64,000 nucleotides of DNA, taken from contig CAYXXZ010000004.1 in assembly GCA_964469165.1 (NCBI GenBank), forward strand, positions 1-64,000. Direction: 5' to 3'. The number at the start of each line of letters is the position of its first letter. Position 1 is the stretch's first letter. The DNA is from CAYXXZ01 sp964469165 (GTDB lineage: Bacteria; Pseudomonadota; Gammaproteobacteria; Pseudomonadales; Porticoccaceae). A program made the position numbers and the translations under genes. Below, one piece after another: positions 51,902 through 60,603 of this stretch. The notes beneath the pieces were generated by a model. The model was given only the letters and a program-made list of their open reading frames with translations, made no database searches and was not told the origin of the DNA.

Positions 51902-54601
51902 ATGACAATGCTGTTTGACTTCAACGACCCCAAAAACCTCGACAAAGGTCTCGTTGGCGGTAAGGGCATCCACCTCAGTAGACTGGCACAAGCCGGATTC
52001 CCCGTACCACCTGGCTTCATCATCACCACAAGTGCCTACGAAAACTTCCTCGAAGATAACGAACTCCACGACAGGATTACCGATAAACTGAACAGCATTG
52101 ATTATGCTGACGCAGACCAATTAGAAAGTATCAGTTCTGACATTCGCGAGCTGATCACCAACGGGATGATCGGGGCGGCACTCAAGGAAGAAATCGCAAA
52201 GGCTTACGGGACACTTGGGGAGGGCCGTTTTGTGGCGGTCCGCTCATCAGGTACGGCAGAAGACCTCTCGGATGCATCCTTTGCCGGTCAGCACGATACC
52301 TATCTTGATATTCGTGGTACCGATGCTGTTCTGGATGCGGTCAAGCGCTGCTGGGCTTCACTCTGGACGGGCCGAGCAGTGGCGTATCGCCACAAAAGCG
52401 GTTATGACCGAGGCACGATAGGTATAGCCGTCGTGGTTCAGGCCATGGTGTCTTCAGAAGTTTCCGGCGTTATGTTTACCGCCAACCCCATGTCAGGTGC
52501 GGTCGACGAGTTTGTCGTCAACGCGAGCTGGGGACTGGGAGAGGCCATAGTCTCTGGTATCGTCACGCCCGATCTTTTCGTAATCAATCGCGACAACCTC
52601 AATGTAAGAAGACGCACCCTCGGCAGCAAGGAAATAAAGATCGTCCGCGATCCAGATAGCGCGTACGGCACTGTCGAGCTGGAAGTTTCCCAGGATGATA
52701 GCAAACGTCTATGCCTGGACGACGCCCAACTATCGAAGCTGGGCTCCCTCGGAGCCAGAGTCATGGAATATTACGAGGGGTTTCCGCAGGATATCGAGTG
52801 GGCTCTCTCTGAGGGGGAATTCTATCTGCTCCAGTCACGGGATATCACCGGAATCGAGTTTTGCTGGGATGAAGATCTCGACAACTGGCAGCAGATCGAA
52901 AAAGATGACGAAACCATCTGGACCCGTGCGTGGGCGGACGCCGTTTGGACCGGTGCTATCACTCCTCTTTTTTATTCCTACCGTGCAGAATCCGCGCAGA
53001 TGTTCCGCGCCGAAGTCGAGAAAGTGTGGGGGCTCGAAGGCTACGGATCCACAAGGGTCTTCAAGTACCACAAGGCACATGCCTACTACAACAGCAAGGT
53101 TGAATATATCTCCCACGCCAACATCCTGCATCCAAGATGGCGTCGCGGTGAACTGCTCGACTTCATGCCGAACAAATGGAAAAAAGATATTCAGAACGAA
53201 CCCTTCTCCTGGCTGAATATTCTGAAAATTCTTGCCCGCATCGGGCTATACAAGAAGTCTGATTTACCCTGGAACCACTTCGATGCGTTTTACAAGAGAT
53301 TTTACGGGGAAGCCGAAAAAGCCAATGGATTGACGAAAGAAGAAATTATGCGACTCACCGACAATGCACTAAAGAAATATGCCATAAGTAGAGTAAGAGG
53401 TGAAACCTGGTGGGTCCACGCTCAATGGAATCCAATTTTCTTCTATGCGCCCATTGCTGTAGGTATCTTCAGAATAATGCTCGAAGACTGGGCGGATGTG
53501 GATGATCCGTCGATATTTGCAGATTTGATGACGGGCTTGCCCGAGCACAGCTCGGCAATCAAGGAAAGCATGACGCTTTCTGCATTTGCTCAGGAGATAA
53601 AATCTTCACCATTCCTGCTTGATCTATTCGAGAAACATCCAGGCTCGGCCTTTTTTGAAGAAATCAAAAAACACGACACTGCGAAGGAATTCAGCAAGAA
53701 ATATACTGCTTTCATCAAGGAATATGGCCATCGAGGACAAGCCGACCGCGATATCTACTTCGACAGGCGCGCCGACAACCCTGGCCTGGACTATACCTCT
53801 ATAAAATCCATGATAGATAGCGACCCTCAAGCCGCGGAGCAGAAGGCTCAGGCGGTGATCGACCGCAGGATTTCTCTTGCCGAGCAGATGGTCGAAAAGA
53901 TGCGCAAGAAGCCTTTTGGAGACCTTCGCGCACAGGCATTTACTGTGCTTCACGAATGGCTACTCAAGTTCTGGGTTTACCGAGACGACCAAAGAGCCTT
54001 CAACGACCGATTCAATTACGGCCAGAAATTGTCCTTCACCGAAATCGGTCGGCGCCTTGTCGAACGGGGTGTGTTTTCCAGGCCTGACGACTTCTATTTC
54101 TTTTCCATGGACGAGCTGTTCCATATTTTCGACACCTCGAAGCTGACACGTCTGGATGCAGCCAAACTTGCCGCCCGCAGACGCAACCATGAGAGATTCC
54201 ATAGCGAATACGACCCCCCCAAGTATATGGTTGGTGACACTTTTGCGGATCTGGATGCCGAGAACGATCAGAGTGATAACCCGAACCTTCTCCGTGGCAT
54301 GGCAACCAGCCGAGGAAAAATAACCGGCGTTGCTCGCGTCATCGCCAGTCAGAAAGACATCGGCAAAGTCAAGGAGGGTGAGATTCTCGTGACTGCAGCG
54401 ACAGACCCCGGCTGGACCCCGGTGTTCATGGTCATCTCGGGACTGGTTCTCGAAACCGGCGGCATGCTGGCACACGGCTCTCTCCTGTCACGAGAGTACG
54501 GTATTCCAGCTGTGCAAGTCTCAAAGGCTATGAAGAGGATACCGGATGGAGCACGGATCACTGTGGATGGAGACACCGGCGTCGTCCACCTCGAGGAATA
54601 A
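51902..54601 (+). CDS. PEP-synthase/rifampin-phosphotransferase-like dikinase
   Basis: An 899-residue three-part enzyme. The N-terminal ATP-binding PPDK_N domain has LVGGKGIHLSRLAQAGFPVPPG (about 17-38), AVRSSGTAEDLSDASFAGQ and GVMFTANPMSG. A middle domain (about 340-760) is not PEP-like. The C-terminal swivelling domain has the phospho-histidine in GGMLAHGSLL (H858). This order ATP - acceptor - His is that of rifampin phosphotransferases, not of PEP synthase, which ends in a TIM barrel. It probably moves the beta-phosphate of ATP to a hydroxyl of a hydrophobic substrate. The acceptor is unknown. First gene of the operon. Confidence 0.85.
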   Translation: MTMLFDFNDPKNLDKGLVGGKGIHLSRLAQAGFPVPPGFIITTSAYENFLEDNELHDRITDKLNSIDYADADQLESISSDIRELITNGMIGAALKEEIAKAYGTLGEGRFVAVRSSGTAEDLSDASFAGQHDTYLDIRGTDAVLDAVKRCWASLWTGRAVAYRHKSGYDRGTIGIAVVVQAMVSSEVSGVMFTANPMSGAVDEFVVNASWGLGEAIVSGIVTPDLFVINRDNLNVRRRTLGSKEIKIVRDPDSAYGTVELEVSQDDSKRLCLDDAQLSKLGSLGARVMEYYEGFPQDIEWALSEGEFYLLQSRDITGIEFCWDEDLDNWQQIEKDDETIWTRAWADAVWTGAITPLFYSYRAESAQMFRAEVEKVWGLEGYGSTRVFKYHKAHAYYNSKVEYISHANILHPRWRRGELLDFMPNKWKKDIQNEPFSWLNILKILARIGLYKKSDLPWNHFDAFYKRFYGEAEKANGLTKEEIMRLTDNALKKYAISRVRGETWWVHAQWNPIFFYAPIAVGIFRIMLEDWADVDDPSIFADLMTGLPEHSSAIKESMTLSAFAQEIKSSPFLLDLFEKHPGSAFFEEIKKHDTAKEFSKKYTAFIKEYGHRGQADRDIYFDRRADNPGLDYTSIKSMIDSDPQAAEQKAQAVIDRRISLAEQMVEKMRKKPFGDLRAQAFTVLHEWLLKFWVYRDDQRAFNDRFNYGQKLSFTEIGRRLVERGVFSRPDDFYFFSMDELFHIFDTSKLTRLDAAKLAARRRNHERFHSEYDPPKYMVGDTFADLDAENDQSDNPNLLRGMATSRGKITGVARVIASQKDIGKVKEGEILVTAATDPGWTPVFMVISGLVLETGGMLAHGSLLSREYGIPAVQVSKAMKRIPDGARITVDGDTGVVHLEE

Positions 54602-54653
54602 GCTTTCAGAGAACATCCACACCATCGCTTGATGACCAAGGAGTCAATAAATC

Positions 54654-55622
54654 ATGGCTACGCTGTTTGACGACAAGCCGCATCCGGTACCACCTTATGC
54701 GTACCTGCGCTGGAAGGAGAACTATTTTTTCATCATCATGGATGAGAAAAACGGTGTCTTCGGAATATCGCATATCAATAACGAGCCACTGTTCAATCGC
54801 AGTAGATTTACCTTGAATCTGAATATACGGGGTGAGCGCTTCGAGTACGCCAGTGAAATACCTTTTCCTGAGAACTTCGCGCTCGCCGACGAGCTGACCG
54901 ACGGTAGCTTCTCGCTACGGTTTGTCGAAAACCAGAAACGCTTCGATCTGAGCTTGCATAACGACGACCTGACCGTAGACCTGGTCTTTCTGGCCAGACG
55001 ACCTGTATTTGATTTCGCTGCCTGCCGGTATTCCGCGCCTGACGCAGTGTCGTTCCAGGAAATCATGACATGTGGGATGAACCTGCCTTTCAATCACCAG
55101 CAACAATCGCTCACCGTGAGCGGAACGATCGCTATAAAAGGCAAGAAAAAGGCACACAGAATCGACGGGCTGGGGTATCGCGATCACTCTTGGGTAATGC
55201 GCGCAGATACACTGGTCAGAAATCATTTTTGGACGGGATTGAATTTTCCTGGTCGTGCCTTTGGGGTCAAGGCTATCGAGGTGATGTCACGCCCTGGAGT
55301 TTGGGCCAAGGAAGGCTACGTAAGCGATGACGACGGTGACCGCGCCTTGACCTCGATCGACGTTATCCCACTGGGACAACGCGACGGGTGGCCGGAAGTA
55401 GTTCAGTTCGAACTTCGTGACGCTCTTGGCAAAAAATTTCATATTCATGCAGATGTCGCCGGGCGTCACAGCGATGTACAGCTCGTATCCGAGAAGGCCT
55501 CGGCAGAGAACACTTATAGAATAATAGAAACCTTCTGCCCACTCAGACTACTGGAGTATGGTGAGGAAGGAAGCGGGCTGGTGGAAATCGGGAAGCATCC
55601 GTCACTGTTCGGACAGGATTGA
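54654..55622 (+). CDS. DUF7065/AttH-CrtC-like protein
   Basis: A 322-residue soluble protein, no signal peptide, mostly beta-strand in look. The motif DGLGYRDHSWVMR at about residues 169-181 is typical of the DUF7064/7065 group related to AttH and hydroxyneurosporene synthase (CrtC), two-lipocalin-fold proteins acting on isoprenoid-like molecules. The ATG has AAGGAG upstream. It lies 52 bases after the dikinase gene. It may bind, hydrate or isomerise the pathway's hydrophobic substrate; the activity is not known. Confidence 0.72.
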   Translation: MATLFDDKPHPVPPYAYLRWKENYFFIIMDEKNGVFGISHINNEPLFNRSRFTLNLNIRGERFEYASEIPFPENFALADELTDGSFSLRFVENQKRFDLSLHNDDLTVDLVFLARRPVFDFAACRYSAPDAVSFQEIMTCGMNLPFNHQQQSLTVSGTIAIKGKKKAHRIDGLGYRDHSWVMRADTLVRNHFWTGLNFPGRAFGVKAIEVMSRPGVWAKEGYVSDDDGDRALTSIDVIPLGQRDGWPEVVQFELRDALGKKFHIHADVAGRHSDVQLVSEKASAENTYRIIETFCPLRLLEYGEEGSGLVEIGKHPSLFGQD

Positions 55623-55675
55623 GTTGTGTCGAAGAGGGCAAGGAGTACTCTTCGAAGCAGATCGAGAGGCTAATC

Positions 55676-56533
55676 ATGACGAATGCAGACTTTCGTACCT
55701 ATTGCGCAAATATCTTTCAGCGAGATGGCGTTATTCGCTTGCCTAAAGTTTTAACAGATTCCGATCTCGGTCTCGTTATGAAGGCCTTTGACAGAAAATT
55801 CAACGACACCGGACAAGTGAAGCAGGCACTGTACCAGGATACCGAGAACCGCATAATGGAAGCACGAAGCCAAGCTGCAGAAATGCCCACCTCGGCAATC
55901 CTCGACATACTGTCAAACACCCCCATACCCAGTATCGTTGCAGGTCTGTTCGGGAGTGGGCCGGTGTGGCACCACGAAGACCAGGCGTGGTTCAAGGATG
56001 CTCGCGAGCAAAGTACTCCGTCCCGCCGAACCCCGTGGCACCAGGACTCGACATACTCACCATTCATAGGCACGAAGTACGCCGTCGTATGGATGAGTCT
56101 CGATCCGGTACCCGCGGACAGCGCTCTGGAATTTATACGTGGCTCCCACCTTGGTCAAAGGTACAATCCGGTAGCCTTTGTCGCAGAGGACGATACAGCG
56201 CCCCTATATCCCGATAGCGATTTACTCCGCATTCCCAATATAGAAGCCGACAGAAGTTTATGGGATATAGTGTCCTGGCCTTCCGAGCCTGGAGACATAT
56301 TCATCTTTCATGCATCCACATTACACGGTGGCGGTGCCACTCAACCAGGGGCAATACGCCGCAGCCTGACAATACGCTTTGTAGGTGACGACGTGGTCAA
56401 GAAAAATTTACCTCAAAAACGCGGCGGACAAATGATCTCAAAAAGCTGGGGTGACGCCTTCGACAGTCTTGAAGAAGGCCAGCCCTACCATGAATGTGGC
56501 CTATACATGACACACCCCGGCTGGGGTCAATAG
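55676..56533 (+). CDS. Phytanoyl-CoA dioxygenase (PhyH) family protein
   Basis: A 285-residue Fe(II)/2-oxoglutarate-dependent oxygenase. The iron ligands appear as H and D in TPWHQDSTYSPF and the distal histidine in FHASTLHGGG; the 2-oxoglutarate arginine is in RRSLTIRF. The N-terminus FQRDGVIRLPKVLTDSDL is family-typical. The ATG at 55676 has GAGAGG upstream; a TTG at 55619 is less likely. PhyH relatives hydroxylate small hydrophobic or CoA-bound molecules. Substrate unknown. Confidence 0.85.
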   Translation: MTNADFRTYCANIFQRDGVIRLPKVLTDSDLGLVMKAFDRKFNDTGQVKQALYQDTENRIMEARSQAAEMPTSAILDILSNTPIPSIVAGLFGSGPVWHHEDQAWFKDAREQSTPSRRTPWHQDSTYSPFIGTKYAVVWMSLDPVPADSALEFIRGSHLGQRYNPVAFVAEDDTAPLYPDSDLLRIPNIEADRSLWDIVSWPSEPGDIFIFHASTLHGGGATQPGAIRRSLTIRFVGDDVVKKNLPQKRGGQMISKSWGDAFDSLEEGQPYHECGLYMTHPGWGQ

Positions 56534-56617
56534 GCACCCTATATCTATATAAAGAGGTGAAAAGACATCCGTACCTGGATGATCGTATCATTCAGCCACA
56601 GTTTACGCAGGGCTTTC

Positions 56618-57946
56618 ATGGGTAAAACAAAACTGGCCAAGACACCTGAGCGTCCCGTAAACGCTCTGATCGGAAAGAACAGCCTGATGCTGTTCTTGCT
56701 CTGCCTGACATACGCCCTCAGTTATTTCGACCGCATGCTGATGGTTGTATTGGGAGAGTTGGTTAAGCAGGAATTCGCACTCTCCGACAAGCAGCTCTCT
56801 CTCCTGACGGGAGCGTCATTTGCCATTATGTATGGTGCTTGTGCCATCGCGGCAGGATGGCTGGTAGATAGATACAACAGAAAGCGAATATTGGCTTGGT
56901 CATTATCTCTTTGGAGCGTGGCGACCATGGCTTGCGGCATGGCGGGCTCCTTCGTCCAGCTGGCAGCGGCCAGGGCTGCGGTTGGTGTAGGGGAAGCCGC
57001 CAACGTGCCGGTCGCCATGTCCATGATCAGCGACATCTACAAAGCAGCAAAAAGACCGATGGCAACGGCCTTGTTCTTCAGTGGCGGGATGGCCAGTGTG
57101 CTGGCCAGCTTCGCCTTTGGAAGCTGGGTTGCGGAGCATTACGGCTGGCGCATGGCTTTCCTGTGGGCGGGACCACCCGGCTTTATTCTGGCATTGCTGA
57201 TTATCTTTTTTACTCGAGAACCCGACCGCGAAGCGGCCCCCGCCTCTTCCGATGACGGCTCCACTCCGACCAATCAAAATGGCTTCCGTCTCATTTTGAA
57301 CAACCCTGCTCTCGTTTGGCTACTGCTGGCCGGGGGGATTGGCGGGTTTACCAGTGTCGGCATGATCCAGTGGCTGCCGATATTCTTCATCAGGAGTCAC
57401 GGCCTCAGTCAGGCCGATATCGGTACCCTGTTCGGCCCTGTGATGGCTGTCGCCATGACGGGAGGGATGTTGGCGGGAGGCTGGATTGGCAATCGCATCG
57501 CAGCAAAATCTGTGCAAGGTCTCATCCAGCTTTGCATTGGAGCAATGCTGTTGATCGCACCGCTGTACCTCTCCGCCTTGTGGGTAAGCTCTGTCGCCTT
57601 ATCTCTGGTTTTCACCTTTCTGGGTACCGCTTTGAGTGTTGCATACTCACCTTGTTTTTCCGCCGCCTGGCAGACGATCTGTGATCCTCGCGCACGCGGC
57701 ATTGCAGGCGGTATCACCGCGTTCGGCTCCATATTATTGGGCGGCGCCCTCTGTACCTTTATCATTGGTGCATTGAGCGACTACTGGTCATCAACCATGG
57801 GTAGCGAAAGTCTACGCTACGCGGTGTCCGTGGGAACAGCCGTATTCTGTGTACTGACTGCAATATTCTTCTTTATTTCCATGAAACTGCAAACCCGGTC
57901 TTCACTTCGTGTACGCCAACATAACAGCCCACGAGTCGATCCTTGA
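56618..57946 (+). CDS. MFS transporter
   Basis: A 442-residue inner-membrane transporter with twelve hydrophobic segments. The loop motif GWLVDRYNRKRIL between helices 2 and 3 and a central hydrophilic loop (about 207-232) mark it as major facilitator superfamily. RAAVGVGEAANVPVAMSMISD resembles Spns/sugar-phosphate-type members. The ATG at 56618 is used; the frame is open to 56579. It ends in a TTGA overlap with the GMC gene. Likely moves the operon's substrate or product across the inner membrane. Confidence 0.87.
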   Translation: MGKTKLAKTPERPVNALIGKNSLMLFLLCLTYALSYFDRMLMVVLGELVKQEFALSDKQLSLLTGASFAIMYGACAIAAGWLVDRYNRKRILAWSLSLWSVATMACGMAGSFVQLAAARAAVGVGEAANVPVAMSMISDIYKAAKRPMATALFFSGGMASVLASFAFGSWVAEHYGWRMAFLWAGPPGFILALLIIFFTREPDREAAPASSDDGSTPTNQNGFRLILNNPALVWLLLAGGIGGFTSVGMIQWLPIFFIRSHGLSQADIGTLFGPVMAVAMTGGMLAGGWIGNRIAAKSVQGLIQLCIGAMLLIAPLYLSALWVSSVALSLVFTFLGTALSVAYSPCFSAAWQTICDPRARGIAGGITAFGSILLGGALCTFIIGALSDYWSSTMGSESLRYAVSVGTAVFCVLTAIFFFISMKLQTRSSLRVRQHNSPRVDP

Positions 57947-59559
57947 GACGTTACGACTACATCATCGTAGGCGCAGGCTCCGCTGGATGTGTGTTGGCCG
58001 AACGACTGTCGGCGGACCCGAAAAACCAAGTCCTGCTACTTGAGGAAGGCCAGCACAAGGATAACTGGTTGGTGAAAATGCCTCGAGGTATTGGCAAACT
58101 GTTGTCGGATACACATCGGGTGTCCACCTTCGAGGCGCAAATCAATGAGAAACAACATCAGCTCTGGCTTAGGGGCAGGATGCTCGGCGGCACCAGCTCG
58201 GTCAACGGCGCATTATGGTTGCGAGGAGAGCGACAAACGTACGACTCGTTGATGAACCAGGGTATCGAGGGCTGGAGCTGGAACGACATGCTACCCTGCT
58301 TTCGTAGTATCGAGAGCCATGAATCCGGGAAAAGTGACTTGCACGGCGATGACGGTCCGATCCCTGTAAGAACGCATCCCCGTCGGTCCCGTATGACGGA
58401 TGCACTGATAGCGTCAGGCCTGGTATCCGGACTCCCCCTCAAGCAGGACGTCAATGACGGCGGCGGCGAAGGTGTCGGCTATATACAGCACAACATTGGC
58501 CGGGATGGCCGGCGTAGAAGTGCAGCGGCTGCATTCCTTGCCCACGCCCGCCAGCGTCCCAACCTCACAATAGAGGCCGGTGTACGCGCCAACAGATTTA
58601 TCTTCGAAGGCCGGCGCGCAATAGCCGCATCTTGCACCCGTCAAGGCCAAGTAATCGAGTACCACGCAAACAGGGAGATCATTTCCTGCGCTGGTGCACT
58701 GGTATCACCACAGCTCCTTCTTCATTCCGGCATTGGGGAGGCCAGGCAACTTCGAGCGCTGGGCATCAACACAATCGCCGACAGTCCACAGGTAGGCAAA
58801 AATCTGCAAGAACACCTGGTGCTCGCACTTAGATTTCACGTCAAACACTGGCGGGATAGCCACAATCGCGAATTTGGCGGCTGGCGCCTGCTGCGGAATG
58901 TACTTTCTTACTTGTCGAACGGGCAAGGTATCTTTGCCACGGGCATCCATGAAGTCGCTGCACAGCTTCGCGAAGGCGAAACCTGGGCCGCTGATACTCG
59001 CATCATGTACACCCCCTTTAGCACAAAGCGAGACAATCCGCGCTGCTTCGAAGAACTGCCAGGGGTGCAATTGCAGGGCTTTGGTCTCTACCCGGAAAGC
59101 CGCGGCGATATATCCATTGTCTCCCCCGATTTCTGCACACCTCCTCGCATCCGGCCAAATTATTTATCCGCACCGCACGATCAGGCGATGGCAGTGGCAG
59201 TGGTTCGTCATATGAGAAAGCTCATGAATCACCCGGCCTTAAGAGACTTGATCATCGGAGAAACGGACGAGACAGCATCCGCACAGACGGACGAGGAAGT
59301 TCTGGAACTTTTTCGACGGTACGGCACCCCTGGTTTTCACGCAATTGGTACCTGCGCCATGGGAGGCACTGATGCCGTTCTGGATTCCCGGCTGCGTGTG
59401 CGAGGTGTCGAGGGGCTGAGGGTGGTGGACTGTTCAATCTTTCCGCACATGGTATCAGGGCACACCAACGCGCCTGTCATGGCGGCCGCCTGGCATGCAG
59501 CCACAATGATTCTCGAAGACAATAACCCGAAATCGGAGGACAACAGTGGACAGAAATAA
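57943..59559 (+). CDS. GMC-family FAD-dependent alcohol oxidoreductase
   Basis: A 538-residue glucose-methanol-choline oxidoreductase. The FAD-binding start YDYIIVGAGSAGCVLAERL, the GMC signature GGTSSVNGALWLRG (about 85-98) and the C-terminal catalytic histidine region FPHMVSGHTNAPVMAAAWHAA are all present. Oxidises an alcohol to an aldehyde or ketone with FAD. The start is TTG, overlapping the MFS stop as TTGA. The end overlaps the SDR gene by 14 bases. A choline-dehydrogenase annotation would be possible but the context argues for another alcohol. Confidence 0.9.
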   Translation: MRRYDYIIVGAGSAGCVLAERLSADPKNQVLLLEEGQHKDNWLVKMPRGIGKLLSDTHRVSTFEAQINEKQHQLWLRGRMLGGTSSVNGALWLRGERQTYDSLMNQGIEGWSWNDMLPCFRSIESHESGKSDLHGDDGPIPVRTHPRRSRMTDALIASGLVSGLPLKQDVNDGGGEGVGYIQHNIGRDGRRRSAAAAFLAHARQRPNLTIEAGVRANRFIFEGRRAIAASCTRQGQVIEYHANREIISCAGALVSPQLLLHSGIGEARQLRALGINTIADSPQVGKNLQEHLVLALRFHVKHWRDSHNREFGGWRLLRNVLSYLSNGQGIFATGIHEVAAQLREGETWAADTRIMYTPFSTKRDNPRCFEELPGVQLQGFGLYPESRGDISIVSPDFCTPPRIRPNYLSAPHDQAMAVAVVRHMRKLMNHPALRDLIIGETDETASAQTDEEVLELFRRYGTPGFHAIGTCAMGGTDAVLDSRLRVRGVEGLRVVDCSIFPHMVSGHTNAPVMAAAWHAATMILEDNNPKSEDNSGQK

Positions 59560-60319
59560 ACGCTTCCTGGGAAAGGTTGCTCTAGTCACCGGCGGCAATG
59601 GCGGCATAGGCTTCGCCACTGCACAGCGCTTTGCACAAGAGGGCGCAAATGTCGTCATCGCCGCAAGGCGTGACACTGAGGGTCGTGCAGCCGTCGAACG
59701 AATTATCGCCAATGGGGGCACCGCTCATTTTGTGCAAACCGATGTGTCGGACGCCGCATCGGCGCGCCATATGGTGAAAGAATGTGAAAGAGTCTTCGGA
59801 GGGCTGGACTTCGCATACAACAATGCCGGCATCACTGGCAGTACGTCAGCCCCCATTGTCGACGCCGATGTAAATATGTTTGACCAGGTCATGGCCATCA
59901 ATGCCCGCGGTGTCTGGCTGTCGATGAAATATGAATTCGAGGCCATGCTCAAGCGCGGTGGCGGCGCTATTGTGAACTGCAGTTCTACCGCCGGCATCAA
60001 CGGTGGTACCGGTAATGCAAGCGCCTACTACGCAAGCAAGCACGCCGTCATCGGCATGACGAAACAGGTCGCCGCCGAAGGCGCTCGCCAAAACATTCGC
60101 GTCAACGCCGTTCTTCCCGGCCTTGTAATCACCGATATCACCCGTAACAGCTTCCGCGACAACCCCGACAAGCTTGAACGCTTCTACGAACGGATACCCA
60201 TGAGTCGCGCGGGTAATGTCGATGAAGTGGCAAATGCCGTCCTCTGGCTCTGTAGCGACGAAAGCAGTTTCGTAACGGGCGCAGCTCTACCTGTGGATGG
60301 TGGGACAATCATAGATTAA
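59546..60319 (+). CDS. Short-chain dehydrogenase/reductase (SDR)
   Basis: A 257-residue classical SDR. The NAD(P)-binding motif is TGGNGGIG (about 15-22), NNAG is in FAYNNAGITGS, the catalytic Ser-Tyr-Lys are in NCSSTAGING and AYYASKHAV, and the C-terminal VTGAALPVDGGTIID is typical. An arginine-rich stretch after the second strand (AARRDTEGR) suggests NADP. The start is GTG at 59546 inside the GMC gene. Last gene of the operon; probably acts on the same alcohol/ketone pair or a later step. Confidence 0.9.
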   Translation: MDRNKRFLGKVALVTGGNGGIGFATAQRFAQEGANVVIAARRDTEGRAAVERIIANGGTAHFVQTDVSDAASARHMVKECERVFGGLDFAYNNAGITGSTSAPIVDADVNMFDQVMAINARGVWLSMKYEFEAMLKRGGGAIVNCSSTAGINGGTGNASAYYASKHAVIGMTKQVAAEGARQNIRVNAVLPGLVITDITRNSFRDNPDKLERFYERIPMSRAGNVDEVANAVLWLCSDESSFVTGAALPVDGGTIID

Positions 60320-60603
60320 TCAGCAGCGGATCATTCTCGCTCTCGCCAAATAGTGGCTACTTCATCATAGCTCGCCAGTGACTCGCGCACCGGTCTTATC
60401 ACGGATGAATATGTTGAGAAAATCCTCTGCCGGGATATACAACCTCGACCTTGAACCATAGGTCTACCCGAGCATGATGCAAAGAATTGTTCGGAAATCC
60501 ATTGTGATCAACTTACCGCTCTCCGACAGTACTTCCTGGCACTGTCGGAGAACGATAACAGCCAACTACCAGCCCCTTTTCTCAATAATTTGCAACGTAT
60601 TCC
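60320..60603. terminator. Convergent intergenic region with an 11-bp hairpin
   Basis: TCTCCGACAGT at 60520-60530 pairs perfectly with ACTGTCGGAGA at 60541-60551 around a 10-base loop, between the convergent SDR and TonB receptor genes. There is no clear U-tract on either side, so termination is only likely. The rest of the 284 bases holds no supported gene. Confidence 0.5.

Noticed and set aside
57943..59559. Naming the GMC gene betA (choline dehydrogenase)
   Set aside because: GMC motifs alone do not define choline as the substrate, and no betaine genes are nearby.
60520..60551. Calling the 11-bp hairpin a certain rho-independent terminator
   Set aside because: No U-tract follows on either strand; it is reported only as a probable transcript end.
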